From Deinococcus sp. JMULE3 (GTDB taxonomy: Bacteria; Deinococcota; Deinococci; Deinococcales; Deinococcaceae), in the NCBI RefSeq assembly GCF_013337115.1, contig NZ_SGWE01000004.1:248001-312000 (forward strand): 64,000 nucleotides of DNA, in the 5' to 3' direction. The notes beneath the pieces are model-generated. The model was not told the origin of the DNA, ran no database searches, and saw only the letters and a program-made list of their open reading frames with translations. Shown here one piece after another: positions 46,677-57,387 of the stretch. Position 1 is the stretch's first letter, and each line of letters starts with the position of its first letter. The position numbers and the translations under genes are program-made.

Positions 46677-47609
46677 GTGAGTGACGTTTCTCTCCGCGCG
46701 GCGGACTTTCCGGAACTGGCTGTCGTCCTGAACCCCAACGCGGGGGGTGGGCTGGCGGCGCGGGAATGGCCGCGCCTGCGGGAGGAACTGGAGCGGCGTG
46801 GGCTGCGGCACACCCTGATTCAGGAGGAGAACGCCGCGCTGGCCCTGGCGCGCGTGCAGGAGCTCCCGGCAGACACGGCGCTGATGGCGGTCGGTGGGGA
46901 CGGCACGGTGGGCGCGCTCCTCCCGGCCGTGGTGGGGACCGGGCGGCCCCTGGCGATCCTGCCGCTGGGCACCGGGAACGACTTCGCGGGCCTGCTGGGC
47001 CTGAAGCCCGGCGCGTTCGGCGAGGCGCTGGACCGGCTGGCGTTCACGCCGCGTGCCGTGGACGCCCTGTGGGTCCGGGCCCAACACGCGGACGGGACGG
47101 TGACCGAGCGGGCGCTGCTGAACGGGCTGGGCATGGGCTTCGACGCGGACGTCACCACGAACATGGACCGCGTTCCGGCGAGCGTGCAGGGCTTCGCGCG
47201 GTACGCGTGGTCCGCCGTGGCGACCCTGAAGGACCTGTCCCTGGCGGACGTGACGGTGGACGCGGACGGCGCAACGCTGTATGAGGGACCCAGCGCGATC
47301 GTGGCGGTCATGAACGGCACCCGCTACGGCGGCGGGTTCCTGATCAGCCCCGAGTCGGACGTGCGCGACGGCCTGCTGAACGTCGTCGTGGGCGGCCCGA
47401 TGACGCGCCTGCAGTTGGCGGGTCTGCTGGCGCGGGTGCTGCGTGGCGCGCACCTGGGGCACCCGCTGGCGCACCACGCGGCGGCGCGGCAGGTCACGGT
47501 CCGCTGGAACCGGCCCATGCGGGTGCATCTGGACGGCGACCTGGGTGCGCCCGTCACGCGGCTGGACGTGGAGGTCCGGCCCGGCGCGGTGCGCCTCCTG
47601 AACGCCTGA
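46677..47609 (+). CDS. Diacylglycerol kinase-family lipid kinase
   Basis: A 310-residue enzyme of the DagK/YegS family. [20 protein letters not shown] near residue 19 is the first conserved loop, [16 protein letters not shown] near 70 is the ATP/catalytic GGDGT motif, and [14 protein letters not shown] near 100 is the second nucleotide motif. The C-terminal beta-sandwich includes [25 protein letters not shown] near 220. It phosphorylates diacylglycerol or a related lipid. The GTG start follows TATCCT (46662-46667) by 9 nt. Confidence 0.92.
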   Translation: MSDVSLRAADFPELAVVLNPNAGGGLAAREWPRLREELERRGLRHTLIQEENAALALARVQELPADTALMAVGGDGTVGALLPAVVGTGRPLAILPLGTGNDFAGLLGLKPGAFGEALDRLAFTPRAVDALWVRAQHADGTVTERALLNGLGMGFDADVTTNMDRVPASVQGFARYAWSAVATLKDLSLADVTVDADGATLYEGPSAIVAVMNGTRYGGGFLISPESDVRDGLLNVVVGGPMTRLQLAGLLARVLRGAHLGHPLAHHAAARQVTVRWNRPMRVHLDGDLGAPVTRLDVEVRPGAVRLLNA

Positions 47610-47647
47610 ACCCCGAGGGGCAGTCCTCCCCCGTCAATCCTCGCCGA

Positions 47648-48217
47648 TCACTCCTCGCCTTCCCAGTCGGGTTCGTCGCCGGGTTCCTCGGCCGGGCGGT
47701 CCGCCATGAACTCGCGCAGGGCGGGCCAGATGACGTTCCCGGTGTACCCGCGCCGCGCGAGGAACGCGAACGCGCTGGCCTGCGGGTCGCGCTTGCGGGC
47801 CAGAGAGGACCAGCGGCGCTCCAGCAGGGTCAGGACCTCGGCGTGCTCACGGTCGGGGTCGCGGGCCTGCACGACCTCCTGGATCAGGTCGTCCTGCACG
47901 CCGCGCCGCTTGAGGGTCTGCCGGACGCGCATGGTGCCCACGCCCCGACGGTTGCCCTCGCTGCGGGCGACCTGCTCGTCGTTCTGGTACCCGAGTTCCT
48001 GCACGCGCTTCAGGACCTCCTCGATCAGGTCCGGGTTGTCGCTGCGGCGTTCCAGGCGGGTACGCAGTTCGGCGGCACTCAGGGCCCGCTGGCCCAGCGC
48101 GCGGAACGCGTAGGCGAGCAGCGCGTCGCGTTCCTCCTGCGGGTCGCGGGGTTTCGCGGGGCGGGCGCGGTCCTCCCCGGCGTCCGGGAGGTCGGGTCGG
48201 GGTCGGCGGGCTCTCAC
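47648..48217 (-). CDS. recX: Regulatory protein RecX
   Basis: A 189-residue RecX protein, modulator of RecA filaments. It has an N-terminal arginine/proline-rich extension ([15 protein letters not shown]) and three helical RecX repeats, including [21 protein letters not shown] near residue 44, [20 protein letters not shown] near 75, [19 protein letters not shown] near 102 and [19 protein letters not shown] near 150. In Deinococcus RecX restrains RecA recombination, relevant to DNA repair. The GTG start follows a CATACT box by 6 nt on the minus strand. Divergent from rpsT. Confidence 0.93.
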   Translation of the reverse strand: MRARRPRPDLPDAGEDRARPAKPRDPQEERDALLAYAFRALGQRALSAAELRTRLERRSDNPDLIEEVLKRVQELGYQNDEQVARSEGNRRGVGTMRVRQTLKRRGVQDDLIQEVVQARDPDREHAEVLTLLERRWSSLARKRDPQASAFAFLARRGYTGNVIWPALREFMADRPAEEPGDEPDWEGEE

Positions 48218-48285
48218 GGGGGAAGTATGACGCGGGGCGGAGGGCGTGAAGGTGCGCGGCGCCGCGTGTGCTCCCGGGTGGGCTC

Positions 48286-48315
48286 TTGCCGGGTGGGGCG
48301 GCGGGCCGCTATAGT
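48286..48315 (+). promoter_or_regulatory. rpsT promoter
   Basis: TTGCCG (48286-48291), 18-bp spacer, TATAGT (48310-48315). The transcript would have a GC-rich 5' leader of about 145 nt before rpsT with potential hairpins, in contrast to the leaderless genes around it. Confidence 0.65.
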
Positions 48316-48463
48316 GCGCAGGTTGCCCACCGCGCGCGGTGAGTGACCCGGAGCACGGCGACGTGCCCGGCGCGCCGGACGCCGCGAGGCCCGGACGCTC
48401 GTGTTCCCGCCATGGGAACCGCCCCGATCCGCCGGACAGGCGGCGGGAGAACAAGGAGAACCC

Positions 48464-48744
<281 letters not shown>

Positions 48745-48758
48745 ACCGCCCGGTTTGC

Positions 48759-48790
48759 TGGGGCGCGTCGGCTGCGGCTGACGCGCCCCA
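48759..48790 (+). terminator. rpsT terminator hairpin
   Basis: Perfect 11-bp stem TGGGGCGCGTC / GACGCGCCCCA with a 10-nt loop, 15 bp after the rpsT stop. Confidence 0.7.
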
Positions 48791-48813
48791 CTTCATGGTC
48801 TGCTGGCCTGAAC

Positions 48814-48851
48814 AAGCGGCCCCCCGCACCCTGGTGGTGGGGGGGCCGCTT
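48814..48851. terminator. Bidirectional hairpin (end of the 48864-49358 gene)
   Basis: Perfect 12-bp stem AAGCGGCCCCCC / GGGGGGCCGCTT with a 14-nt loop, between rpsT and a convergent gene; on the minus strand it follows that gene's stop by 13 bp. Confidence 0.75.
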
Positions 48852-48863
48852 TCGTGTCGGCGG

Positions 48864-49358
48864 TCAGCGGACGGTGGCGCGGATGGCGCAGCGGCCGGTC
48901 ACACCGGCCTTCAGGGTGGGGATCTCCCAGCGGACGGCGCGGTACTCGCTGGGTCTGACCTCCACCTGTTTCTGCACCTGCTTGCCGTTCTCGGTGACGG
49001 TCACGGTCTTCATCAGGGGCGCGGGGCCGAAGGTCTTCCCGTCGGCGGAGTACAGGGTGGTGACCCCGGCGACGGTGCAGGTCGCGGTCTGGAAGGCGAC
49101 GGCCTTGTCGACCGGCATGTTCAGTTTCAGGCCATTCAGGTCGCGGGTGCTGACGTTCTCGAAGGTCTGCGCGAGTTCCAGGGTCATGCCGGGCAGCACG
49201 CCCACCTTGCTCGCGTCGGTGAGGGTCTCGGTGGTCTTGCCGTCCTTCGTGGTCTTCGTGACGACAGAGGTGCTCGCGGTGAGTTTCAGGGGGCCGGGGG
49301 TGGTGGCGGCGGCCAGTGCGGCGCCGCTCAGGGTCAGGATCAGGGCGATGGCTTTCAT
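48864..49358 (-). CDS. Exported protein with DUF11-like beta domain
   Basis: A 164-residue protein with a signal peptide (MKAIALILTLSGAALAAATT) and one beta-sandwich module: GVLPGMTLELAQTFENVSTRDLNGLKL is the pattern of the DUF11/'conserved repeat' domain, common in Deinococcus surface proteins. One disulfide is possible (Cys in ATCTVAG and GRCAIRA). Start ATG has a GGAGG Shine-Dalgarno. Located outside the membrane; function unknown. Confidence 0.75.
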   Translation of the reverse strand: MKAIALILTLSGAALAAATTPGPLKLTASTSVVTKTTKDGKTTETLTDASKVGVLPGMTLELAQTFENVSTRDLNGLKLNMPVDKAVAFQTATCTVAGVTTLYSADGKTFGPAPLMKTVTVTENGKQVQKQVEVRPSEYRAVRWEIPTLKAGVTGRCAIRATVR

Positions 49359-49523
49359 GGGGTCCTCCGGGGCGGGGTTCTGGATTCAGGGTGGTGCGCG
49401 ATGCGGGGGTTCAGCGTGCTCGGGTCATTGTGAGGGCGCGCCTCTGACGCGGGTCTGACGCTGTCCCAGATGTACCCCGGCGGCGCATGAGCGTGCTGTG
49501 GAACCCCACCGGTCCGGGGCCGT

Positions 49524-50858
<1,335 letters not shown>

Positions 50859-50979
50859 GATCGCGCCCATCATACGCGTCGGAGTGTCGGCCTCGCCGGA
50901 GGCCGTGCAGGCCAGTGCGCCTGAATGGACCCGGTTCAGACGGCGCAACTTTTACCGGGCGGGCCGCGTAGTGCAGGGC

Positions 50980-51213
50980 ATGAGTGGATTCTCGATCGGA
51001 TCGTTCTCCTTCAGTCGCAGCGGGCACGGGCACCGGGGCGGGTTCCTGGGGCATCACAGCCGCTCCTCGCACAGCCACGGGCGGCACCACTACGGGCACG
51101 GCGGGCACTACCGCGCGCGCCGCCGGGGCCCGCTGGGCTGCCTGGGCGTGTTCATGGTGGGGGCGGCACTGGCGGGCGGGTCGCTGCTGGGCCTCGTGTC
51201 CCTGCTGACCTGA
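50980..51213 (+). CDS. Histidine/glycine/arginine-rich small membrane protein
   Basis: A 77-residue protein. Residues 14-50 contain ten histidines with Arg, Ser and Gly (GHHSRSSHSHGRHHYGHGGH), followed by a basic RARRRGPLG stretch and a C-terminal hydrophobic helix (CLGVFMVGAALAGGSLLGLV). The His-rich soluble part could bind metal ions and the helix anchors it in the membrane. It is linked to the next gene by a chain of TGATG junctions. Family not recognised. Confidence 0.6.
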   Translation: MSGFSIGSFSFSRSGHGHRGGFLGHHSRSSHSHGRHHYGHGGHYRARRRGPLGCLGVFMVGAALAGGSLLGLVSLLT

Positions 51214-51250
51214 TGAGGCTCTCCTGATGAGGCTGACCTGATGCGGCTGG
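51208..51250 (+). repeat. Tandem 14-bp repeats forming two mini-ORFs between genes
   Basis: Units of the pattern CCTGATGAGGCT occur three times at 14-bp spacing. TGATG occurs at 51211, 51225 and 51239. The upstream gene stop (51211-51213) overlaps ATG 51213, which opens M-R-L-S-stop; this stop overlaps ATG 51227, which opens M-R-L-T-stop; that stop overlaps ATG 51241, the start of the kinase (M-R-L-G-A-L-L). Confidence 0.75.
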
Positions 51251-52257
51251 GGGCGCTGCTCGCGGATACGTGGCGCGCCCCGTCCGGCGAGGTGGCGGTG
51301 GACGCCCGCGTGTGGCCCCGCAAGCTGCGGGCGCAGTTTCCCGGTGCGCGGCTGCGGGAGTCGTGGGTGGGCGAGGGCGCGGCCTTCGCCCGTTACGCGT
51401 CGCCGGGTGGGCCGCTGTTCCTGAAGTACCTCCCGGCCGGGTGGCGGGACGCGCGGGCCGCCGCGCGCCTGGAGCGGGAGGCGGCCTACCTGCGCGACCT
51501 CGCGCCGGGCTGCCCGGTGCCGGTCGCGCCGCTGCTGCACGAGGCCCGCAGCGCGGATCGGCCGCTGGCGCACCTGCTCATGCGGGACCTGACGGACGCG
51601 ACGACCGGCTGGGGCTACTTCACGGACGACGCCGCGCGGGAGGAGGGCCTGCGGGACGTGGTGCGGCTGCTGGCGGTCCTGCACGCGTACTGGGCCGGGC
51701 CGGGCCGCGCGGCCCTGAGCGGCGAGTGGGTGTGGCGCCCGCAGGAGGTGCTGGAGCGGAATCGCGTGGCGCGGTGGCAGGACCGGCCCGGCGTGCCGGA
51801 TCTGCCCGCCGCGCAGCGGGACGCGCTGCTGGACGCCGCGCAGGCCCTCCCGGCGCTGCTGCGGGACGCGCCGGTCTGGACGCTGGTGCACGGCGACATT
51901 CACGCCGGGCAGGTGCTGTGGTCCCGCGCGGACGGCACGCCGGTCCTGATCGATTACGGGCAGGTGCATCCCAGCCTGCCGGGCGAGGACTTGGCGCACC
52001 TGCTGACGCTCCGGCTGGACGCCGGGGAACGCGCCCGGCTGGGCGGTGACCTGCGGGCGGTCTACGCGGACGCGCTGGCGCAGGCGGGCCTGCCGCTGTC
52101 CCCGGCGGCACTGCGAGCGCAGGAGCGGGCGGGGCTGGCGCTGAATCTGCTGTCCACTGCCCGGCAGACCCTGCGCCGCAGGTCGGCGGGGTCGGGTGGC
52201 GTGGCGGAGGCGCTGGAGCGCGCCGCTCAGGTCTGGTCGAACGACACCGCGACCTGA
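51241..52257 (+). CDS. Aminoglycoside phosphotransferase (APH)-family protein kinase-like enzyme
   Basis: A 338-residue kinase-fold protein. The catalytic loop is TLVHGDIHAGQVLWSR near residue 218 (HGDxH...N/Q) and the metal loop is VLIDYGQVHPSLPGEDLAHLL near 236, where the second Asp of the usual HGDLHxxN is followed by Gln instead of Asn. The N-lobe includes GEGAAFARYASPGGPLFLKYL near 42. It could phosphorylate a sugar, choline-like or other hydroxyl substrate. It is linked to the preceding gene by repeated TGATG junctions; its 3' end overlaps the convergent glycosylase gene by 31 bp. Confidence 0.82.
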   Translation: MRLGALLADTWRAPSGEVAVDARVWPRKLRAQFPGARLRESWVGEGAAFARYASPGGPLFLKYLPAGWRDARAAARLEREAAYLRDLAPGCPVPVAPLLHEARSADRPLAHLLMRDLTDATTGWGYFTDDAAREEGLRDVVRLLAVLHAYWAGPGRAALSGEWVWRPQEVLERNRVARWQDRPGVPDLPAAQRDALLDAAQALPALLRDAPVWTLVHGDIHAGQVLWSRADGTPVLIDYGQVHPSLPGEDLAHLLTLRLDAGERARLGGDLRAVYADALAQAGLPLSPAALRAQERAGLALNLLSTARQTLRRRSAGSGGVAEALERAAQVWSNDTAT

Positions 52258-53342
52258 GCGGCGTTCAGGAACGCGCGGTGGCGGTCCAGTTCGCGGTCCA
52301 GCGCGGCCGTGAACGCACTGGTGCGCCGCATGCCGGGCCGCAGGCCGATCTGAGCGTGCAAAGTGTCCCCTCGGACACTCAGGTTCGCCCAGCCGACCGC
52401 GCGGCCCGCGTGCAGCAGCGGCAGCGCGTAGTACCCCATGGTGCGCTTCGGGGCGGGGGTGTACGCCTCGAAACGGTACGCCCAGCCGTGCAGGTGCTCG
52501 AAACGGCGGCGGTCCCACACCAGCGGGTCGAAGGGGTTCACGATCCGCACGCCGCGCGGGGCGGGGGCGTCGCCGGGGTGGTCGCCCGGAGCCCAGACGT
52601 ACGGCACGCCGTCCACGCGCGCCCCCTCCAGTTCGCCCTTCAGGGCGTCCCGCAGCGCGCCACGCAGGTCCGCGCGCAGGTGCGGCAGGCCGTAGCCGGA
52701 CAGGCTGGTCAGGTAGCGCAGGCTGGCCTCCGGCAGCGGGCCGTACAGCCGCGCAAGCAACCGCACCACCGCGCGCAGGCGGTCCGGGGTGGGGAGCGGG
52801 TCGGCCCGCAGGGCGTCCAGGTGCGGGGCCAGCCCATACACGCGTACGCCACCGTCGCGGCGCACGATCCGCGCCTCGCCCCGGTAGTGCAGGGCGTCCA
52901 GGGCACGGGTGGTCGCCTGACTTTTCCCACCCCAGTAGTTCGAGGCGCGCCGTGCACCCAGCGCGGCGATCACGTCGCGGGGGTGGACCTCGCCCCGCTC
53001 GTGCAGGACGGCGCGCACGTCGGCGATCAGGCCGGGATGCTCGCGTTCCACGCGGGTGGGCGGCACCTCGCGCGGGTGCAGGAGGCGCTGCACGTCCCGC
53101 GTCACGAACCCGTAGTTCGGAATGATGTCCTCCTCGGCGTCCAGCGTCGGGTACAGCCGTTCGAGGTCCCCGGCGCGGTAGTCCCTCACGCGGGCCATCA
53201 GGGTGAGGTCCTGCGCGCGGGCGGGCGCGCGGATCGGGTCGGCCTGCACGAAACCCAGCCGGCTCAGCGCGGCCTGCACGCCGGTCGCGGGGGCCAGGGT
53301 CCGCAGCGCGGCGGCGCGCAGGTCGGCGGGCGTGAGGCTCAT
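52227..53342 (-). CDS. Winged-helix DNA glycosylase of the YcaQ/AlkX (HTH_42) family
   Basis: A 371-residue HTH_42 protein related to E. coli YcaQ (AlkX), an interstrand crosslink glycosylase. The catalytic QxD motif is Gln33-Ala-Asp35 in LGFVQADPIRAPARAQDL. Other family landmarks are DAEEDIIPNYGFVTRD near residue 68, VNPFDPLVWDRRRFEHL near 280 and YRFEAYTPAPKRTMGYYALPLL near 303. It would excise bulky or crosslinked alkylated bases, adding to the repair set in this window (polA, recX). A TAGCCT box lies 6 nt before the ATG (53354-53349, minus). The 3' end overlaps the kinase gene. Confidence 0.87.
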   Translation of the reverse strand: MSLTPADLRAAALRTLAPATGVQAALSRLGFVQADPIRAPARAQDLTLMARVRDYRAGDLERLYPTLDAEEDIIPNYGFVTRDVQRLLHPREVPPTRVEREHPGLIADVRAVLHERGEVHPRDVIAALGARRASNYWGGKSQATTRALDALHYRGEARIVRRDGGVRVYGLAPHLDALRADPLPTPDRLRAVVRLLARLYGPLPEASLRYLTSLSGYGLPHLRADLRGALRDALKGELEGARVDGVPYVWAPGDHPGDAPAPRGVRIVNPFDPLVWDRRRFEHLHGWAYRFEAYTPAPKRTMGYYALPLLHAGRAVGWANLSVRGDTLHAQIGLRPGMRRTSAFTAALDRELDRHRAFLNAAQVAVSFDQT

Positions 53343-53414
53343 GCGGTCAGGCTAGCGCAGGGCAACGGCGGCGGGACGCCCCGGTTGGAGCGTCCCGCCT
53401 CTACGTGCGTCAGG

Positions 53415-53948
53415 TCAGGGCTTACCCTTGCCGGGGTTGGTGCTGGGCTTGCCGCCCTTCTCGCCCTTGTCTTCCCTGTCGGGCTTCTCCGACTTGTCCT
53501 CGCCGCTGTCCGCGCTGTCATCACTGCCGGGCGCGGCTTTCAGGCGATTCACGACCGCCGGGAGGGGCAGGGACTGGGTGCGCCCGCTGGCGTCGGTGAA
53601 CTCGATCTTGATCGCGCCGGGTTTGCTGAGGTCACGGGTGACGTTCACGGTGATGGCCTCGCCGGTCGCGGGGGTCAGGCGAACGCTCCGGACGTCGCTC
53701 AGGGTCGCCGTGCCGGTCAGGGTGACGGTGCCGTCGGCGTTCAGGGTGCCGATGACGGTACCGTCCGCGCCGAGCAGTTCGGCCGTCCCACCGGCCGTGG
53801 CGAAGGCGACCCAGGCGTCCTTCACGCTGGTGGTGACGGTGCCGGGCAGGGTGACGGTCGTCGCGGCGTCCTCGGCGAGGGCAGCCGTGCCCAGGGTTGC
53901 GGTGCCCAGGGTCAGGGCGGTCAGGGTGACGATCAGGGTGCGGTTCAT
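53415..53948 (-). CDS. Exported protein with a long charged tail
   Basis: A 177-residue protein with a signal peptide (residues 1-24, LGTAALA), a beta-rich body (residues 30-125, with LLGADGTVIGTLNADGTVTLTG) and a 45-residue Glu/Asp/Lys/Ser-rich tail (GSDDSADSGEDKSEKPDRED, GKPSTNPGKGKP). Probably secreted or cell-surface. No family recognised. A family A repeat lies just upstream in the opposite orientation. Confidence 0.65.
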   Translation of the reverse strand: MNRTLIVTLTALTLGTATLGTAALAEDAATTVTLPGTVTTSVKDAWVAFATAGGTAELLGADGTVIGTLNADGTVTLTGTATLSDVRSVRLTPATGEAITVNVTRDLSKPGAIKIEFTDASGRTQSLPLPAVVNRLKAAPGSDDSADSGEDKSEKPDREDKGEKGGKPSTNPGKGKP

Positions 53949-53993
53949 GGGGCCTCCTCTGGCAGGGGGCGGCGCGGGGGCCGCCGTGAATTG

Positions 53994-54127
53994 ATACGGA
54001 CTCCGGTTGAAAGGTTTGCAAAAACTTTCAACCCGAGCGGAGCGAGCAGGAGAAACACGGGTTCCGGGCGTGGAGTTGGCAACCCGGTGTGGTTCCGGGT
54101 TGTTAACGAAACAGACGGAATCCGTAT
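53994..54127 (+). repeat. Family A palindromic repeat, copy A3 (best-preserved)
   Basis: 134 bp bounded by inverted ends ATACGGACTCCG and CGGAATCCGTAT. Inside are a 9-bp hairpin GGTTGAAAG / CTTTCAACC, CCCGAGCGGAGCGAGCAGG, GAAACACGGGTTCCGGGCG, and the core hairpin AACCCGG-TGTGGTT-CCGGGTT. Contains no ORF. Confidence 0.92.
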
Positions 54128-54289
54128 GAGACAACATCGGCAGTGTGCGCCGCGAAGCTGACGGAAAGCTGTGAACACGAAAAACTTCGCGTCCCTCCCG
54201 CCAATCGGGGGGGCGGCCCGGCGGCGCCTCTGCCCCCGGCTGGACACCGCGCGCCGGGCGGCGGCGGGGGGGTGGTACGCTGGAAAACC

Positions 54290-55597
<1,308 letters not shown>

Positions 55598-55610
55598 ACC
55601 GGTCGCTTCT

Positions 55611-55648
55611 GTGCGGGGCGGGTGGGGGCGCATGCTCTCCCCCGCCCC
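55611..55648 (+). terminator. GC-rich hairpin after purB
   Basis: An imperfect stem formed by CGGGGCGGGTGGGGG and CCCCCGCCCCG around a 10-nt loop, 13 bp past the purB stop. A second hairpin and TTTTT lie further on. Confidence 0.45.
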
Positions 55649-55752
55649 GCCTGCTTGACGCTGTCCTGCACGGGCCGCAGGTGCCCCCGGCGGGGGCGTT
55701 TGCATGGTTTTTCCCGTTCTGCCGGGCCTGCTGGTGGTACCTTCGCCACTCG

Positions 55753-55896
55753 ATGGCCCGGAAACGACGTGCGAAACGCAGAAAATCCCGCCGGGGCGCG
55801 GGGACCTTCGAGCCGGGCTGGGTGGTGCCCGCGTCGAACGTGCTGCTGTGCGTGAACGTGCTGCTGCTCGCCGCCGTGCTGCGCGAACTGAGTTAG
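55753..55896 (+). CDS. Small basic membrane protein
   Basis: A 47-residue protein: an N-terminal basic patch (ARKRRAKRRKSRRG) and a C-terminal hydrophobic helix (VLLCVNVLLLAAVLREL). TACCTT (55738-55743) precedes the ATG by 9 nt. The topology implies a cytoplasmic basic N-terminus with one helix in the membrane. No family known. Confidence 0.5.
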   Translation: MARKRRAKRRKSRRGAGTFEPGWVVPASNVLLCVNVLLLAAVLRELS

Positions 55897-55907
55897 GGAA
55901 CCTCCGG

Positions 55908-57194
55908 TCAGGTCCAGTCGGTGGGCAGGAAGTCCAGGTGCAGGCCGCCGTCCGGGGTGACGTGCGCGCCGATCAGGTGGTTCCCGGCGGGCAGGGCGGC
56001 CAGCTGCAGGGGCCTGCGCAGCAGGTCGTCCAGGGCGCGCAGGGCGTGGCGGGCGGCGCGGGCGGGCGTGCCGGGCGGCAGGTCGATCAGTCCGGCCTGC
56101 CGGGCGCCGAGGTGCACCTCGCGCCGCGCGTCGGGGGCAGGGCTGACCTTCAGGGCCAGCGGCACGCACAGCGTCAGCGGGCCGCCGGGCGCATTCAGGG
56201 TCAGCGGGTAGCGCAGCGGCGGGCCGGGCCAGGGGTCGCCGAAGGTCGCGCCGGGGGCGGCCCGGTCGAGGTGCGCCTGGAGCCAGCGGGTGACGCGGGC
56301 GGGCCGGACGCTCAGGGTCCTGGGGGTGATCCGGGCGGGCCGGGTGGGGTCGACGAGCAGGGTGCCGTGTTCGCACGGCGTGACGTCCAGCGGGCCGCGT
56401 GGGCGGTCGAGGCGGGTGGTGTCGGCGACCGGCAGGCCGAGGGTGGCGCCGGCGGCGGGCCAGTGGGCGGCGGCCGCGCGGGTCAGGAGGGCGGTGTGGC
56501 CGCGGTCGTGCCGCAGGGTGTGCCTGGCGAAGGCGAGGGTCCACCCGGGGCTGGTCAGGGCGTCGCCGGTGGGGAGGCCCAGGGGACCGCCGGGGCCGCC
56601 GCGGGCTTGGTAGTGGGCGTCGGCGTGGTGGTGCAGGGCGCTGAGGCGCTGGCCGTCGTGGTACAGGGTGCCGTGGTCGGTGGTCAGCTGGTACCCGCCG
56701 GGCACGGCCTGCAGGTGCCCGGGGGTCCAGCCCAGGCTGCCCGCGCGGGCGTGCAGGGCGCCGCCCGGGTCGGGTCCGGCGGGGCTCAGGGTACAGCGCA
56801 GGGTCAGGTGCGCGTAGGGGTGCGGGTCGCCCGGCAGGTGCAGGGGCAGGTCGAGCGGGGCGGCCGGGCCGGGCCGCAGGGGGAGGCGGGCGTGGTGCCG
56901 GGCGCGGGCGGGGGCGGGGCGGGTCTCACGGATGGTGGCCTCGACGCGCAGGGTGTGAGGGTGCCGGTCCAGGGGGCAGTGGACGGCGATGGTCAGGGTG
57001 CGGCTGCCCCCCAGCCGCAGGTCGTGCCGGTGGGTGTGGGGGCGCTCCCGCAGGGGCAGGCGGATCTGGCTGGCGTGGCGGGTATGGTCGCCGGGGGCGA
57101 AGTTCTCGTCGTTCAGGACGCGCAGGTCCAGCGTGAGGTCCAGGTGTGGGGGCGGCGGTGGGTCTGGTGGTCGCTGCGGTGGGGGTGTGGTCAT
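55908..57194 (-). CDS. Unknown 428-residue protein with LGFP-like repeats
   Basis: A large protein very rich in Pro, Arg, His and Leu. It starts with a proline run (TPPPQRPPDPPPPPHLD), then beta-strand-like segments (LTLDLRVLNDENFAPGDHTRHASQIRLPL). Central segments GGPLGLPTGDALTSPGWTLA and WPAAGATLGLPVADTTRLDRPRGPL resemble LGFP repeats found in cell-wall proteins. There is no signal peptide and no catalytic motif visible. The codon pattern and length favour a real gene over the antisense reading. It may act in the cell envelope, but this is not established. Confidence 0.6.
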   Translation of the reverse strand: MTTPPPQRPPDPPPPPHLDLTLDLRVLNDENFAPGDHTRHASQIRLPLRERPHTHRHDLRLGGSRTLTIAVHCPLDRHPHTLRVEATIRETRPAPARARHHARLPLRPGPAAPLDLPLHLPGDPHPYAHLTLRCTLSPAGPDPGGALHARAGSLGWTPGHLQAVPGGYQLTTDHGTLYHDGQRLSALHHHADAHYQARGGPGGPLGLPTGDALTSPGWTLAFARHTLRHDRGHTALLTRAAAAHWPAAGATLGLPVADTTRLDRPRGPLDVTPCEHGTLLVDPTRPARITPRTLSVRPARVTRWLQAHLDRAAPGATFGDPWPGPPLRYPLTLNAPGGPLTLCVPLALKVSPAPDARREVHLGARQAGLIDLPPGTPARAARHALRALDDLLRRPLQLAALPAGNHLIGAHVTPDGGLHLDFLPTDWT

Positions 57195-57387
57195 GAGGCG
57201 CCTCTGGCCCGTGTTGTACCGGGTGGGGCGTGATCAGCTCATGATCAGCGTGGGTGGACGGGCTGGGCGCCACCGGGCTGGGGACAGGTGCGTGGGGGGC
57301 CGCGGCCCTGATAAGATTGAACCCAGTACAATCCCCCATTCTGCCCCCCATTCCGGCGCAGCCGCGCGCCCACCCCGAGGAGTGACC

